From assembly GCA_027625915.1 (NCBI GenBank), contig JANTQA010000072.1, positions 3,224,001-3,288,000 on the forward strand: 64,000 bases of DNA, given 5' to 3'. Position numbers and translations under genes: made by a program. The notes below the pieces were generated by a model that ran no database searches, was not told the origin of the DNA, and saw nothing but the letters and a program-made list of their open reading frames with translations. This DNA is from Anaeramoeba flamelloides (lineage: Eukaryota > Metamonada > Anaeramoebidae). Below are positions 24,601 to 36,880 of this stretch, piece by piece. The stretch's first letter is position 1; each line of letters opens with the position of its first letter.

Positions 24601-27600
24601 TTCTTTTTTATTGATAAAATTGGAGATCTTTCAATGATCCAAGTATAAATTATTACTGAACAAATTATGATGTAAATTAAGCAATGGCTTAAGTGCCAGA
24701 AACTATATATATTAAATAATAATAAGAAGAAAACAAAATTAAATACAGAAAAAATTGATTTAATTCATAAAAATAATAGTCAAAAATGTTTTGAAAATAA
24801 TCTATGATTTTTCTTACCTTACAGGACAAATAGTTATTATTAATCTAATTGATAGCAATACAAGACAATAATAAGAAGGGTGTATAAATTTTCTCAGAAT
24901 TGCACTTTTCAAAACCAAAAGATCACTTGCAAAAATTGAAAAGGAATTAATTATTGCAAGTGCCTGAACTCCTTTAACATATTTCATATTTAAGTAACAA
25001 TAAATTACTAAAAATATAAAGGAAAGTACGGATAATAAAATAATTTTTTTTGTATGTTTTTTTTTCGTAATCATATCTTTTGATGGTATTTTTTGTTGAA
25101 CTAATATATCTTTTAAAGGATATAAGTACTGATCGGCTTTTAAATATATTATCGTTGATAAAAAAATGAAATGAAAGCCAAGAAACGATAGCCCAATTGT
25201 TTGGTAATTTATTTCATTCGCCAATGTTACAAGAACATTTTGAAGAACGATTATTAGTATTAACCCCATTATACCGATTTTTATATGTTCTATTTAATAT
25301 AAAATTATTTTTTTCATTTAAAAAGATGAATAATAATTTAATTTTTATAAAAAATTAATATTGATTATGTTATGAAAAGAAATTACCCGAGGTCTTCCAA
25401 TGATTGCTATACAAATAATTGATTAAATAAACAAAGCCATTAACAACGATAATTAGTGAAAAGGCATTTAAAATTATAATATTTTCTCTAAAACCTAGTG
25501 CAATCTATTTCGATAAAAAAAAAAAAAAATAAAATAAAAAAAAAAAAATGAATAAAAAGTGATTTAAAATATCAAATTTTGGATGTTTTAATTTAATACG
25601 CCTAATTAGATATAAATTTTGATTTTGGGATCAAAGGAAGAATTATTGAAATGCTCAAATAAGAAATAGTGTCATGAGAAAAATTACAAATTCAGTTTAT
25701 TCAAAAAAATTTTTATTACAAAGTCTTTTTTTGTTTTTTTTTAAATCTAACTTTAGATCATTTTATTGTAACCGATCAATTGTAATTTGATAGTGAGTCA
25801 ATATACCCAAATAATTGGTTTATATTTTGAAAAGTAATTATTTAAAGTGATAAACCAAATTTTATTTTACCTTACTTGTTAAAGAATTTGCTTTATCTAT
25901 AGCTTTAAAAATAAATTTGAAAAAAGAAAAAAAAATAGCACTTAATTATTGTCTTTAATTGAATGATTTGTTTGATATTAAAAAGTTTGAGAAAAAAACA
26001 ATATAAAGACAAATAGATTTTTCATTGTTAGTATTTACAGAGTTGTATATTTTGGGATTAATTAAGAATTTTTAATTTGTTAATATGTTTATTTTTTATA
26101 CTTTTTACTTTTTCCAAATTTCCCTTTTTAAGTTGTTAAGGTTCCTTTGGTTCCTTTTTTTTCAAGTTATTTGGTTTCTACTCTTTTTCTTATTTTTTAA
26201 GTGTTTGGAAGAGGACAAAAGGGTTAAAAAAATCATTATTAGAATTGGTAAACTTGTTCATGATTAGTTCTTAAACAAATTAGACTTGATCAGATCTTGA
26301 ACAAACTGAACTTGTTCTAATTAGATGTTAAACAAATCTAACTGTAGTGATTTGATCCAACTGAAGCAATTTGAATCGAATTTTCATTATAGTCTATGAA
26401 TCCAGTACTCGGGACGGGTAAGATTGTCAATTTGGTGTATTATCTAATGGTTTTGCAAAAATATGATTTGGGAAACTTACACAAATCAATAAATAAAAAT
26501 CAATAAAAAAAAATAAAAAGTTAGCAAAAAAAAAAAAAAAAAAAATACATAAACAAATTCTTTTTCTTAAAAACTGAAAAAATATCAATTTAAATTTATC
26601 AATAAAGTTCTAAATTAAAACTTAATAAACTAACCTACTTCATTTTATCTATAGTTGGTCAAATAGTTAAACCTTTTTATTAAAACAAATTATGGCAGTG
26701 ATCCAGAAATTATTTGACATAAAAGGAAACAACTATCAATTCATTCAACAAACAGAGTAACAAAAAAAACATTTTAATTTAAATTTTTACTTTTTTTTTT
26801 ATTATTTTTTTAGTCACTTTCATTTCTTGCTTTGTTTTCTCTTTTTCGAGTCTTTGTTTCAAAAGTATATTTTTTTCTTTTCATTTTTATAAAGAAAAGA
26901 TAACATTATGAATAATAATCCTATCTACCTTATCAAGGATAAAAAACTCATAATAAAATTTAGAGTTTTAGAAGGTACCATAAAGTGCCGTAGAGTGTCT
27001 AGGTTTCTTTTTATTACAAAAAGTAAAAAAAAAAACACCTTTTGATTGTAAACAATTCTTTAAAATTCCGGAAACCTTATCGGAAGTATCCTCGATAATC
27101 TTCAAGTGCCGTAGAGTACCAATCTTTTCTTGAGGTTTAATGTTTTATTTGTGAAGTGTTCTAGTTTATTTCTAAAGTAAAAAAAACCTAACGAAAATCT
27201 ATTGATTTTTCAAATTAACAGAAAACTCAAGAAAACCTAATTGTAAACAGGAGGTAATTTGGTTGAATTACCCATCTTCAATAATAATAAAAAATAAATA
27301 AAAATGTTCATATTTTTTTTTGGCTAATGTGCAATAGTCTGGTTTGAAAATAATTAAAAAAGTTATCGGTTTGTTTTTTTTTTAGAATCTTTTCTTTTTT
27401 CTTAAAAATAACTTTTTAAATTTTCTATTCGAATGAATTTTGATCAAAATAAATCTGAGTTTTTTTTGAAAAAAAATAATTGTTTGTTTTTCTTCTCTCA
27501 TCTAAAATTGGTTGTGAAAAACAAACAATATTTTTTTTTTAATCAATATTTCATAGAAATCCATTATTAAAATTATTTTATTTTTTTTTTTCTTTGAAAC

Positions 27601-29006
27601 TAAAAAGAGGTTGTTACAAGAAAAAAAAAGAACAGCACAAAAGAAAAATTCAGATTTCAGAAAAAAAAAAACAAAGTGCACAATCTTTTTGTTCAGGAAA
27701 ATCAAACCGTCATGTTATTGAGAATCAAAAACATTCAAAAAATGATTGGTATCTTTGATCTTTTTTCTGGACAAGCAAATATACTCTCAATTAAAATTGC
27801 ATCATAGTCTTCATTTTATTTTTAGAAGCATAATTTTATACTTTTCGAAAATATTTTGTTGCAAAAAAATGTGGATTAAAATTTTTGAAATGGTATTTCA
27901 TTATTTTTGTTTTTCTATAGTGATGAAAACAAAAATAAATAAATTTCTTTTCTACTGGAAGGATCTCTTACTTTTCACTAAACCTTTCTGAAAACTTAAT
28001 ATTGTATAGTTCTCAATAATTTTTATAAATCCTTCATACTTTTTTATTTTTGTTTGTGGTTCCAGATTGTTATGTTTCGTTCATTCTTTTTTTTTTTTTT
28101 TTGATCAATTTGTGTTCATTTTAAAAACAGTTTACAGTCAAAAAAAAGGGTAAAAAGATTAAAGATCTTTGTAGATCCAACTATTTTTGTTTTCAAAAAA
28201 CACTGTTGAGCATTTCTTCATGATGTTTAAAATAAAATTTAGAAATAATTTTCTCGATAAGTCTTAGGGATACGATCTGGGTATTGATGTGATTTGATAT
28301 CTTATTTTTTTGTTTCACAGCCTCAAATTTTCAATTTTATTTTTTTTTTTTTTTATATTATTTATTATTTTTCCTTGTTGTTAGGTGTTAAATATTGATA
28401 TTTTGCTAAATTTTATTTAAATGATTGTATTATCCAATAATTTTTTTTACGAAAGAACAATAATGATTTTATAAAAATGATTAGAGAGGTACTTACAAAT
28501 AAGAATGTTAAAAACCAGAATATCCAAATTAAACAAAAAAGAATAAATATTATAGCCATAACCAATAAAGAGGAAAAACGAAAATGTTTTTCTGGGAGAA
28601 AAGTGGAAGTCCAGCTAATTAATAATTTAATAATAATAATCATTATTGTTTGTTATTTGTTTTTGAATTTAGAGTAAATTTTTTAAAGGGGTTATGTATT
28701 TATCATTATAAAGAATATATGTCTATACCTTCTAATTCTGCTCAGTCTCCATCTACATTTTACTAAAATAATGATTACAATAATTTCAACTACAATTGCA
28801 CACGCACCCATAATAATTGCTATATCTAACGACCTGTTTGATTGAAATTGTCGAAGCTGTTCATAAGCGAAAACATCAATAAATGACATAATACCATGAG
28901 GGGCTATAATAAATTTATCGTATATATAAATTAAAGAAAAATAAGTATTGTTTATTTTAAGATTTTTAATATTTAATGTTTTTGTGTTGTTTTTTTGGAA
29001 TTTCAT
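15912..29006 (-). CDS. DEK1-like transmembrane (TML) calpain, six exons
   Basis: This is a polytopic membrane protein ending in a calpain cysteine protease. Proposed exons, in gene order: 29006-28729, 28614-28497, 25504-25387, 25289-24818, 24702-24380 and 21265-15912. All have GT-AG borders and consistent phase, giving about 2220 residues, close to plant DEK1. Many hydrophobic segments fill residues 1-860. A low-complexity region with KKTE...GW repeats follows (about 990-1350), then a Ser/Thr and Asp/Gly tract including a (GD)n run near 1689. The protease core has QGMIGDCYLL (Cys about 1836), YGHAYAILD (His about 1995) and LRNPWG (Asn about 2015), with calpain-like spacing. A C2-like domain (GESAAGC onwards) closes the protein. 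TML-calpains are known from plants and several protists; in plants DEK1 acts in mechanosensing and development. The catalytic triad looks complete. Exons 1 and 2 are the least certain; a 26-nt mini-exon at 25871-25896 was considered and left out. Confidence 0.85.
18530..19610 (-). repeat. Intragenic repeat: alternating KKTE...GW units of the calpain
   Basis: Eight half-units alternate here. Four are type A (KKTEFKLLDGWGEPNDNKKK, one with K for E) and four are type B (RKKTEYKFSKGWEDE-like). Each A is followed by an Asp/Glu run of very variable length encoded by ATC/ATT repeats on the plus strand, and each of the first three B units is followed by a Lys/Ser run ending NNKLIQ. The DNA copies are nearly identical for 60 bp or more, which implies recent tandem duplication inside the exon. 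The result is a linker of alternating basic and acidic blocks. Confidence 0.9.
22910..23225. repeat. Palindromic repeat with GAAGTGTTCTAG blocks
   Basis: The stretch starts with AGTGCCGAAGAGTACCATAG and a long T run. Arms carrying GAGGTTTTCTATTTACTTG and GAAGTGTTCTAG occur as two tandem units on the left (about 22975-23050) and, inverted, as two units on the right (about 23138-23225). The same blocks recur near 26980-27245 and, in part, near 43785-43960. It is a non-coding dispersed family. Confidence 0.7.
24080..24101. repeat. (AT)n microsatellite
   Basis: About 11 AT units inside calpain intron 5. Confidence 0.9.
25505..28496 (-). other. Calpain intron 2 (3.0 kb)
   Basis: A GTAAGT donor at 28496-28495 and an AG before the exon at 25504 are both in phase 0. 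The interior is AT-rich and contains the repeat at 26700-27245. Short frames at 26085-26267, 27502-27705 and 27746-27991 lack motifs and splice consistency. One or more small exons could be hidden here, such as 25871-25896, which is bordered by ATAG and GTAAAA. Confidence 0.55.
26700..27245. repeat. Dispersed repeat with GTGCCGTAGAGT motif, copy in calpain intron
   Basis: The stretch aligns loosely with about 43500-43990, including TTTCATTTCTTGCTTTGTTTTC versus TTTATTTCTTGC and the conserved segment AAGTGCCGTAGAGTGTCTAG near 26989. A second GTGCCGTAGAGTACC lies at about 27106, followed by the GAAGTGTTCTAG block also seen at 22910-23225. Function and family are unknown. Confidence 0.55.
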
Positions 29007-32000
29007 TTTTGTTTTAATATGAAATTTTATTTAATTTCATATTTTCTTGTTTATAAACTATTTTCCAGTCAAGGTGGTACAGTTGTAATCAGTAAAATTG
29101 CATGTGTTTAAAGAGTTTGAATGAATATTAAAGAAAAAATTTATTTTGGAAATTTTCCAAAATTAAAATCATTTTTCCACATTTTAGTTATTTTTTTTTT
29201 TTTGAAATGTAATTATTTTGCAAATTTTTTTTTATTGTTAGATCTATAGTCACTTGGTAAAGATAGTGTTATTCTAATATTATTGAAAGTATGAGAAAAT
29301 GGTTTTAGAAAAATCATATTGATTTCTATTGGAATTTTATTTGATCTTCAATAGAAGATCAAAATGAGCATTATTGTTTTTCTCAATGGTTCAATAAGAA
29401 TTTGGGTTTTTCTATTTTTTAAGAAAATATATTAAATTGACTTCATATGGATATCAACTTTTCTCAAAGGTGTATTATTCTACTTATTTGTTATTTATTC
29501 TTCAAAGTTCAATTATCAATAATAGTTTATATTTGGAAAAAAAATTTTGGGCAACCTTTGACAAAAACAAAATTTAGGTATGTAAATATTTGTCTATATA
29601 TATTCTTTTTTTTCTTCTTGTTTTTTATATATGCCTTACTATACTGAAGTAATGTCTTTTTAGAAAAGTTTGTTTTGATGGTTATAATCGCCTAAATTCG
29701 ATTAAGATATAGTTTGGTTCAACTATTGATTTGCTATTTGAGTTCAATAAACCTCCAGAATCTTTAGCTGAAAATTGAAAAAAAATAAAAAATATTTCCA
29801 ACACTTTCTGATTTTTGAGTTAGTAAAATCAAATTAATTTAAAGATCAGGCAAAGTTGGGGAGGGGAAATTCACTTGTTTTTCTTAGAAATTTAAATAAA
29901 TATGGAAAACCATTTTATTTTTTTTTGGAAAAATTGAAATTTCATTGCAATTTTTTGCTGAAAAACAAAATTCAACTCCTTTTTTTCAGTGCTAAATACA
30001 AACCACCAAAACAAAAGAATTTTAAAACCAAAATGGAAATTAAACTAATCTTTCTAATGGATTGTAGATTGAACTTTGTCTTTTGTTTTACTTTCTTCAG
30101 TCAAAAAAAAAATATAAAATCCTAATAACATTCAAGTTATAAATGGTTTTCTTTTAAGAGCATATTTGTAAAATTTTCAAACTCACTTGGAAATAAATAA
30201 TCACAAAAAGTAAATTTCTTTTTTTGAAGAGAAATTTTGTTTTAAAAAATTTCAATCTTTATACAGACATCTGGGGTTTGGCACTCGTTTTCATTTAAAG
30301 CAATTAAATACGGTTTTCAAGCTTACTCTCTCGAAACTAAATAATATTTTCGTACTTTCGAATTCAAAGTTGTTAAGATAGTTTTCAAAAAAAAAATTGA
30401 TTTAAAATAATAAATGCCTTCTTATGTTTTTTCAAATTCAAGTATTTCAATACATTTTATTTTTCCAATCCAAATCTGTTTTGGATAAATCTCTTATCAT
30501 CAAAAAAATTATTACTTAAACTTTTTTAACCAAGTTGCATTCAAATTTCTATTTGTAACTCTTAATTCAATTATAAATTAATATGTTTTTGATTTGTCTT
30601 TCAAAATAAATTAAAAATCGTTTCAGTTTAATTTACTAGGTATTTTATTTTTTTTTTTGTTGATTGGTTTATTGATCAACAATTCTCATCAAATTATTTG
30701 ATATTGTAATAAGAACAAAATTTTTTTTTGGCGTTGTTCTCTGTAAATTATCAAAAATAAAAAAAAACCGAAATTGTAGCAAAAGTATATACAGTCTTTT
30801 TTGTTAAAGTTATTAAAAATGTTATTATTTTTGACAATAATAAAAAAATTCTTTTTTTTTAATTCAAAAAAACAGATTTTACAATTATTTTCATAGGCTG
30901 GGTAATTTCCAACTTGGAATATTTTCATGTTATTTGGTTCATTATTTATCAAGTTCAATTTCTATTTTTTTTTTTATTATTTGATTGTTAGTTAATACTT
31001 TCTAATTTCTGTTCTCTGAATTGAATAATATTAACTATTTTATTGAATCAATCTCGATTAAAATTTTTGTTTCGGTTTTCCTCTGTTTGGAAACAATTTG
31101 TTATTTTTGTTCAGAGAAGAATGTGTGGGTCAGTTTCTTGTCTTTAATGAGTTGATCATTAAAGTAGATAACTTTTTTTTTAATTCCAAACAAAGTTATT
31201 CTCTCATTTTCAATTTTCAGTGTTTCTTCATTTGGTAATAATTTCTCTCATCTTTGAAATATTCCAAAACTAAATCAATATTTAAAGAGGTGTGCTGTTA
31301 TATTTGTTGTTTGAATTATCAGTTTTGGAGATTCTTTTTATTGTTCTATTTTTAAAAATTTAATTTCTTTTGGATTTTTTTATTTGTCAAAAATTACCTT
31401 TGATTTTTAAAAAGTTTTTAATTTGGCAAATAAATTTAAAATCAAATTTTAGTTAAATAAAATACTCAAAATGATTTCTGCTAAGATGAAATTAATTTAG
31501 TCTATAAAAAAAAATTATTTCAGATATCTAAGAATAAAAAATATTGGATATTTTTTGGGTTGGTTGGATGGGATTATTTTATACAATAAAGCCCCTTTAA
31601 TTAATATTTTGAAGAACTGATATAGCTTTTTTAAAAAAGTGTGGACTCGAAGTTTTATCAGTAGGGCTTAAAACTGTCTAATTCATATGTTTTAATCAGT
31701 TCAGTCAACATCTAATAAAACGTTTGGTACACACTTCTCTAAAACAGCTGTAGTCCTGACATTTTTATTTTTGTAATTCTAATAGTATTTGGGAGAACAA
31801 AAGCAAATTTAAAATTTGATCATAAATCGGTTTCATTATTAAAGAATTTCCAAAATAATTGTGGTCGGTCCATTAAAATACAAAATTTTTAATTTTTGAA
31901 TTAATTTAAATTTTCTTTTGGATATTGTGGCCATTACTGAATCAATTTTTAGATTTAAAAATAAGTATTGGAGAATGTTAGGGAAAGTTATAAATTGATT

Positions 32001-32008
32001 TCCATTCA
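29007..32008. other. Intergenic, upstream of the calpain
   Basis: AT-rich DNA. Frames at 29447-29647, 29856-30125 and 30689-30958 are Phe/Lys/Asn-rich and have no motif. A weak inverted pair lies around 31605-31760 (AAGTGTGGACTC... against ...GTACACACTTC), too diverged to call an element. Confidence 0.4.
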
Positions 32009-32770
32009 GGATCGAGTCGTTATGATGAAAAATAATTTTCTAAAATTAAAAAAAAATTGTTTATAATTTTTATGAGTTGCTTAAAACCAATAACAGTAAA
32101 AACCAAACAAACCTGTGATTCAATTCGATCTTTTAATAATCGGCAAATAAAAAACCCGGGCAGTTTAAAAAAAAAAAAAACCTCAAAGAATCAATTGTTA
32201 ATTTCAAATTTAAATTGTTTTGAATTTTAATTTTGAAAACAACTGTGTTAGTTTTGAGGTGCCTCTCGTTGAATCTTTTTGAGGTCTAGAAGATTTTTTT
32301 TTTAAGTATTTAACTATTCTCAAAAGAGTTATTTTTTTATCTAAAGAAACTTTGATAATCCTTACTCTGTCAAATTTAGAGTGTGTTCAAAATAACCACA
32401 AATTAAGAATAAATCGAATTAAATTGATTGTGTACTTTAAGGAAACAATTTGTTTTAATTGAAGAAATTTAACCCTTTGAAAATTTAAAAAAAAGTAACA
32501 AGTAATTTTTTTTTTAAATTTTTGAGTTTTGGAATTAGAGAATCCCTTTTAAACTTTTTTTTTGTAATTGAATTTTTTGGAATTAAGAATTCCTTTCAAC
32601 TTTTTTTGTTTTTGAAAATTGAATTTTTGAGAAGAGAGTGTTCCAAAACGATATACAGTTGATTTATTTTGGAGTTTTTTCAATTAAAAGAAAGGCAATT
32701 TCGCAATACCCTTTTTCATGTTAACAAACTAATGGGGTATGAAACAAATTTGTGACAAGTGACTAGTCCC
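32009..32770. mobile_element. TTAA-family non-autonomous element, family I copy B
   Basis: The copy aligns with 9009-9693 over its full length. Landmarks are CCAACC/AACCTGTGATTCAATTCGATC, AACTGTGTTAGTTTTGAGGTG, AAATAACCACAAATTAAG and CAATACCCTTTTT. The ends are GGATCGAGTCG and GACTAGTCCC. The flanks are TTCA and TTCT, so the TTAA site has decayed or the borders are slightly off. It is 762 bp because an internal segment (GAATT-AGAGAATCCCTTTT... and GAATTAAGAATTCCTTT) is duplicated. Confidence 0.7.
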
Positions 32771-33873
32771 TTCTGGGTACCATTTAAAAAGCTAAAGATT
32801 TGGAATCAAGATTAACTGTTCTAAAAAAAGTTGTTTCTTCAAAGACATTGAATGGACTGAATTTAAATTGAAAGTTAATCAAAAAAAAAAAAGAAACAAG
32901 AATTTTTGTCAAGTGAAAAATCAATAAGGGTTTTTTTTTGTTCTTTTGAAAAAAAGTTGTCTTTTATATATTGATCCCTCAAAAGGGAAATTTAATGAAA
33001 ACATAAAAAAGTACATTTGTGTAAGTTATATGAATTTTCTCTTCAAGTGTTTGTGTTTGTGTAGATTTAAAAAAAAAGAAAGAGGGATAAATGAGTTGTT
33101 TTTTTATTAATATTTTGAGAAGGTACAAATTTAACATAATTTTGAGAGCACCAAAAAACAAGTTACACCAAAAAAGAGTTCCAGATAACAACTGGTTGAC
33201 TAGTATTAATTGAAAAATAAAAGGAACAAAATTTTAAATAGCTTTCTCCAGAAAAACAAAAAAGGATTAAACATTAAAAGATCAGATCTCGAAACGAGAA
33301 ATTAAAAACAGAACCAAGGCTTTGTAAATTCAAGAATTTAAATTGGCTTTGATTTTTGTAACCGTTTTTGGAAAGTTGAATGGGAATTGTATTCCTTTTA
33401 TTTTTCAATTAAAAGCAAATTAAATTCAAGTAAAGGAAAGATTTTTTCAAAAGCAAACAAGAAGCAAAATTTTTTTTGTTCTTTTGTTTTGAAAAAATAC
33501 AACAGCTTGTTTCCTTTAGTTTGAAATTTTTTTAACTCTGTCTTAATAAACACGAACGTTTATAAGTGTGCTCTTTTGTGGTTATTGGCCCAAAAAAGTC
33601 GATCTGTTTTTCATTGAAAAAAGAAAAGAAAATATACGCAATTTTTCTAAAAGTGATCACATAAAGTTTTGAAAAGTATTACTTAAGCTGTTTGGTTCAG
33701 TTTTTAAGAAGTTTGAGTAATACCTTTGAAAATTTCTGTACCTCACTTTTTTATTATTGTTCGACAACTTTTTTTCACGCTTTGTTAAATTAATGTAAAG
33801 GTTTGGTTTGTTTTGTTTTTCTAATAATTATTCGAAAATTTTTTTGATAAAAATTTCGTTCTGAACACTTTAC
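32771..33873. other. Region with coding-like fragments on the minus strand
   Basis: Downstream of the candidate exons at 33874-34098 the minus strand has short patches that look less AT-skewed. One runs from about 33613 down to 33540 (IDFFGPITTKEHTYKRS) after an ACAG, and another from about 33192 (LLSGTLFWCNLFFGAL) after CCAG. They may be further exons of that gene, but I could not build a phase-consistent model. Confidence 0.25.
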
Positions 33874-34098
33874 ATTTCTTTTTGAATTGGAAGACCAATT
33901 ATAATTAGAAAAATATTTCTTTGTTTTTTCATTTTGGAGAGGGTGTTGTTGTGATCTGTAAGAATTAATTGCTAAATTTTTGTTTACAAATTTTAAAAAA
34001 GGAAAAAATCGCGAAATTATTTTGAACAAACCTTCTGCTGTTGTGTCCTGATCGTTAGAAGGGTACGAGTTCTCTGTTGAAAGAAAGGGCTGATCCAT
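33874..34098 (-). CDS. Candidate spliced gene, first two exons only
   Basis: Exon 1 (34098-34032) reads MDQPFLSTENSYPSNDQDT and on to AE, with balanced codons unlike the surrounding DNA. A GTTTGT donor follows. Exon 2 (33955-33874) begins after TTACAG and in phase reads DHNNTLSKMKKQRNIFLII and on to GLPIQKE, ending before GTAAAG. The hydrophobic strand NIFLIIIGLP resembles the first beta strand of a nucleotide-binding fold, but no P-loop follows in what I can read. Downstream exons were not resolved. If real, the gene is transcribed towards the TTAA element at 32009-32770. Confidence 0.3.
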
Positions 34099-35075
34099 TT
34101 TTCTAATTTATTAAAAAATGTTTTATTTAACTTAAAATTTAGGTTTTAATTGCCAAAAAGACAAAATATTTTATCTGATCTTTGTCATAAAAAATGGCTT
34201 TTGAAGATTTTCTGTCACACACCGTTCTTCTACTTTTTTTTTTTTTTTTTTTTTTTTATCAAAAATCAGGAAATGTCTCATAAATCAAATTTAAAAGGAA
34301 AATTTATTTTGCATTTTTTGAAATATTTTCCTAATTGTGATATTAAAACCTCCCAAAGTTCTGAAAATGGAATTGAAATGAAAAATTTTTGGAAATTTAA
34401 ATTGGCTCTTCTGTTTGTAACTCTTGTTGAAATTTTTTGTTTATTTGAATTTGCTTTTCTCAGGAAAAGTTAGAGAGAAGAAAAGTTTCTTTGAAAATAA
34501 CAATTTCTATGAAGAACCTTATAAATCTTCATGAAGAAAGTTCTTGTTTTTCAAAATATTGATAAAGTTTAAAACTTAAACATTTAGGGTCGAGTTGTTG
34601 CGGTTAAAAATAATTTTCTGAAATGTATTAAAATAATTTGTAATTTTAAACAGATGCTAAAAAATAATCCAAAACCAACCAACCTGTGAATGTAGTATCG
34701 ACCTCGAAAAATCAACAATCAAAGAAGAGGAAATTTTTAGAAAAAAATTCCAAAGAGCGACACTCAATTTCCAATTAGAATGGTTGTGGTTTATCATTTT
34801 GAAAGCAGGTGTGTTTATTTTGAATTTCTAATTGGCACTTATTGAGATCTCTATGATTAATTTTTTTCATTTTTAACTCTTCTCAAACGAGTTATATTAT
34901 CTAAAAAATGTTTCAAAATCTGTACTCTGTCAAATTTAGAGTGTGTTCAAAATAACCACAAATTAGATGAAATCAAATTAAATTGTTGTATACTGAAAGA
35001 AAGCAATTTGTTTTATTTTAAAAAAATTTAACCCTTTGGAAATTTAAAAAAAGAAACAAGTAATTTTTTTTTTAA

Positions 35076-36880
35076 GGGTTAAGTACTTACCTTGAAATTT
35101 TTTTTTCTGAAATGGAAAAAAACTTTTAAGTAATTTTTATGAGGGCCCAATACAAATCAAAAACCAACCAACCTATGGTGTAGGATCGATCTCCAAAATC
35201 AACAACCAAATACGAGGACATTTTTAGAAAAAAACACCAAAGAACTACACTCAATTCCCAATTAGAATGGTTATGAATTACAATTTTGAAAACATCTATG
35301 TCGGTTTTGAAGTGTCACTCTTTGGCCCTTTTTGAGATTACAGTGATTTTTTTTTTCTTTTTTTTCATTTTTCAGATGAGTTATTTTTAAGGAAAGAATA
35401 TAACATAATCCTTACTTGGTCAAATTTCGAGGGTTAATTAATAATCACAAATCAGACAGAATCAGAATAAATTGAGTGTGTAATTCAAGAAAGTAATTTG
35501 TTTTAAATGAAAGAAATTTAACCATTTGGAAATATATGTTGAGAAAAGATGAATTATTTTTTTAAAATTTGATTTTTTGAAATTAAGAGAACTCTTTTAA
35601 GGGAGTAGTATTTTTTGAAAATAAAAAGAAATCTGGTTAAGATCTTGAAAAATTTTTTTTTTGTAATTTGTTTTTTGATTTATGAAATGGATGAGTTAAC
35701 CACATCTAAACAATTTATTGATTTGAGTCTCTTTTTTGAAATTCAAAATTTGAGTGTTTCCAATATAAAACAAAAAAAACTAACATATTATTTTGTTTAA
35801 GAATTAAGTTAATTCTTGAAAATGGGAAAAGATATTTTCAGTTTTATGTTGGAAAGTATTGATTTTGAAAGCAAATTTTTTATTTGATTTCTTTTTCTTT
35901 GATTAATATTTCATTTCAAATCTTAGCCAATAAAACTAATTGTGGAAGATGTGATTCAATAAATGAATATTAGGTAGAAGTTTAACTAAATTATCTCAAT
36001 TAAATTGAGATCTATTATGCAAAAAAAAATTTGTCTTTAATATTTTAAAAAAGTTCTGTTCTGGCTTTCAAAAAATGAAAAAAATTGCAAAAAAATTTAT
36101 AATTTTGAAAAATATTTTAATTTAATTGTTTGTTCTTATTCACAAGAATCCTTATAACAATTCAATCATTTTTGGCAGAAAAAAATTGATTTTGAATTTT
36201 GAGGAGAAAATTTACGATTCCCAAATATCTTCAAGAAAATTTTATTTTGAAAAAAACGAATTTCATCTTAAAACAAAAACAAAATTTATTTGAAACTTTT
36301 TAAACGACTTTAAAACTTTAATTATTATAACTATTATTAAAAAAATACAATTGTTTTTTAATCTGTTGAATATATCAATTTTTGTGGTCAACTAAAAGTT
36401 TTATCTCAAAAAATAAAATAAATCTTTATATTAATATCCCTAGTAACAAAGACTTGTTATAGTATAATAATGATCAAAACCACAATAAATGGTGTAAAAA
36501 ATTAGTTATAATGTGAGAAATAAAATGAATTTAATAGTAATCTTTTTCAGAAAAAATGGAAAAAAAAAATTGATCTCACTAAAATAATTTTCTTTTATCG
36601 CTTCCTTACTCGATCATAATTTTTTGATACTTGTCGAACACAAAATTTGTTATTAGAGAATACCACCAATAACATATTATAAATTTGTGGATTATTTTCT
36701 TAAAAGACTGATCCCTTTAGTTTTTTTTTTATTTGTTGATTTTTTTGTAGAGATCCAATGTAATTTTTTGTTTGATATCTGAATTTTGTCAAGTAAAAGA
36801 AGGTAAATTTCAAAATACCCTTTTATGGTCTCAGATCACCCCTTTTGTATGGTGAAAATCCACGGTAAATCAATAGATCC
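35076..36880. mobile_element. TTAA element family I copy D, nested in copy C
   Basis: It starts GGGTTAAGTACTTACC and ends CACGGTAAATCAATAGATCC, with TTAA on both sides (35072-35075 and 36881-36884). Without the 1115-bp family II insert and one 4-bp duplication it is about 686 bp, the size of copy A. It is younger than copy C, which it interrupts, and older than its own insert. Apparent frames inside it (35615-35800) are not genes. Confidence 0.85.
35601..36715. mobile_element. TTAA element family II copy 1, nested in copy D
   Basis: The 1115-bp insert sits between TTAA (35597-35600) and TTTA (36716-36719), where copies A and B have continuous sequence. Its ends are GGGAGTAGTATTTTTTG and AGACTGATCCC, with AAGAAAATAATCC-like inner inverted bases. 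Its homologue is at 14042-15385. No transposase is visible. Confidence 0.75.

Noticed and set aside
25871-25896. 26-nt mini-exon in the calpain
   Set aside because: It needs a preceding exon ending in phase 1, but the upstream exon ends in phase 0 and joins directly to the exon at 25387-25504.
31580-31760. Weak inverted pair as a foldback
   Set aside because: The match is patchy and not clearly above what AT-rich sequence gives by chance.
33874-33955. 6-phosphofructo-2-kinase reading of NIFLIIIGLP
   Set aside because: The strand resembles the start of that family's P-loop region, but the required GKT/GKS does not follow in any frame I could splice.
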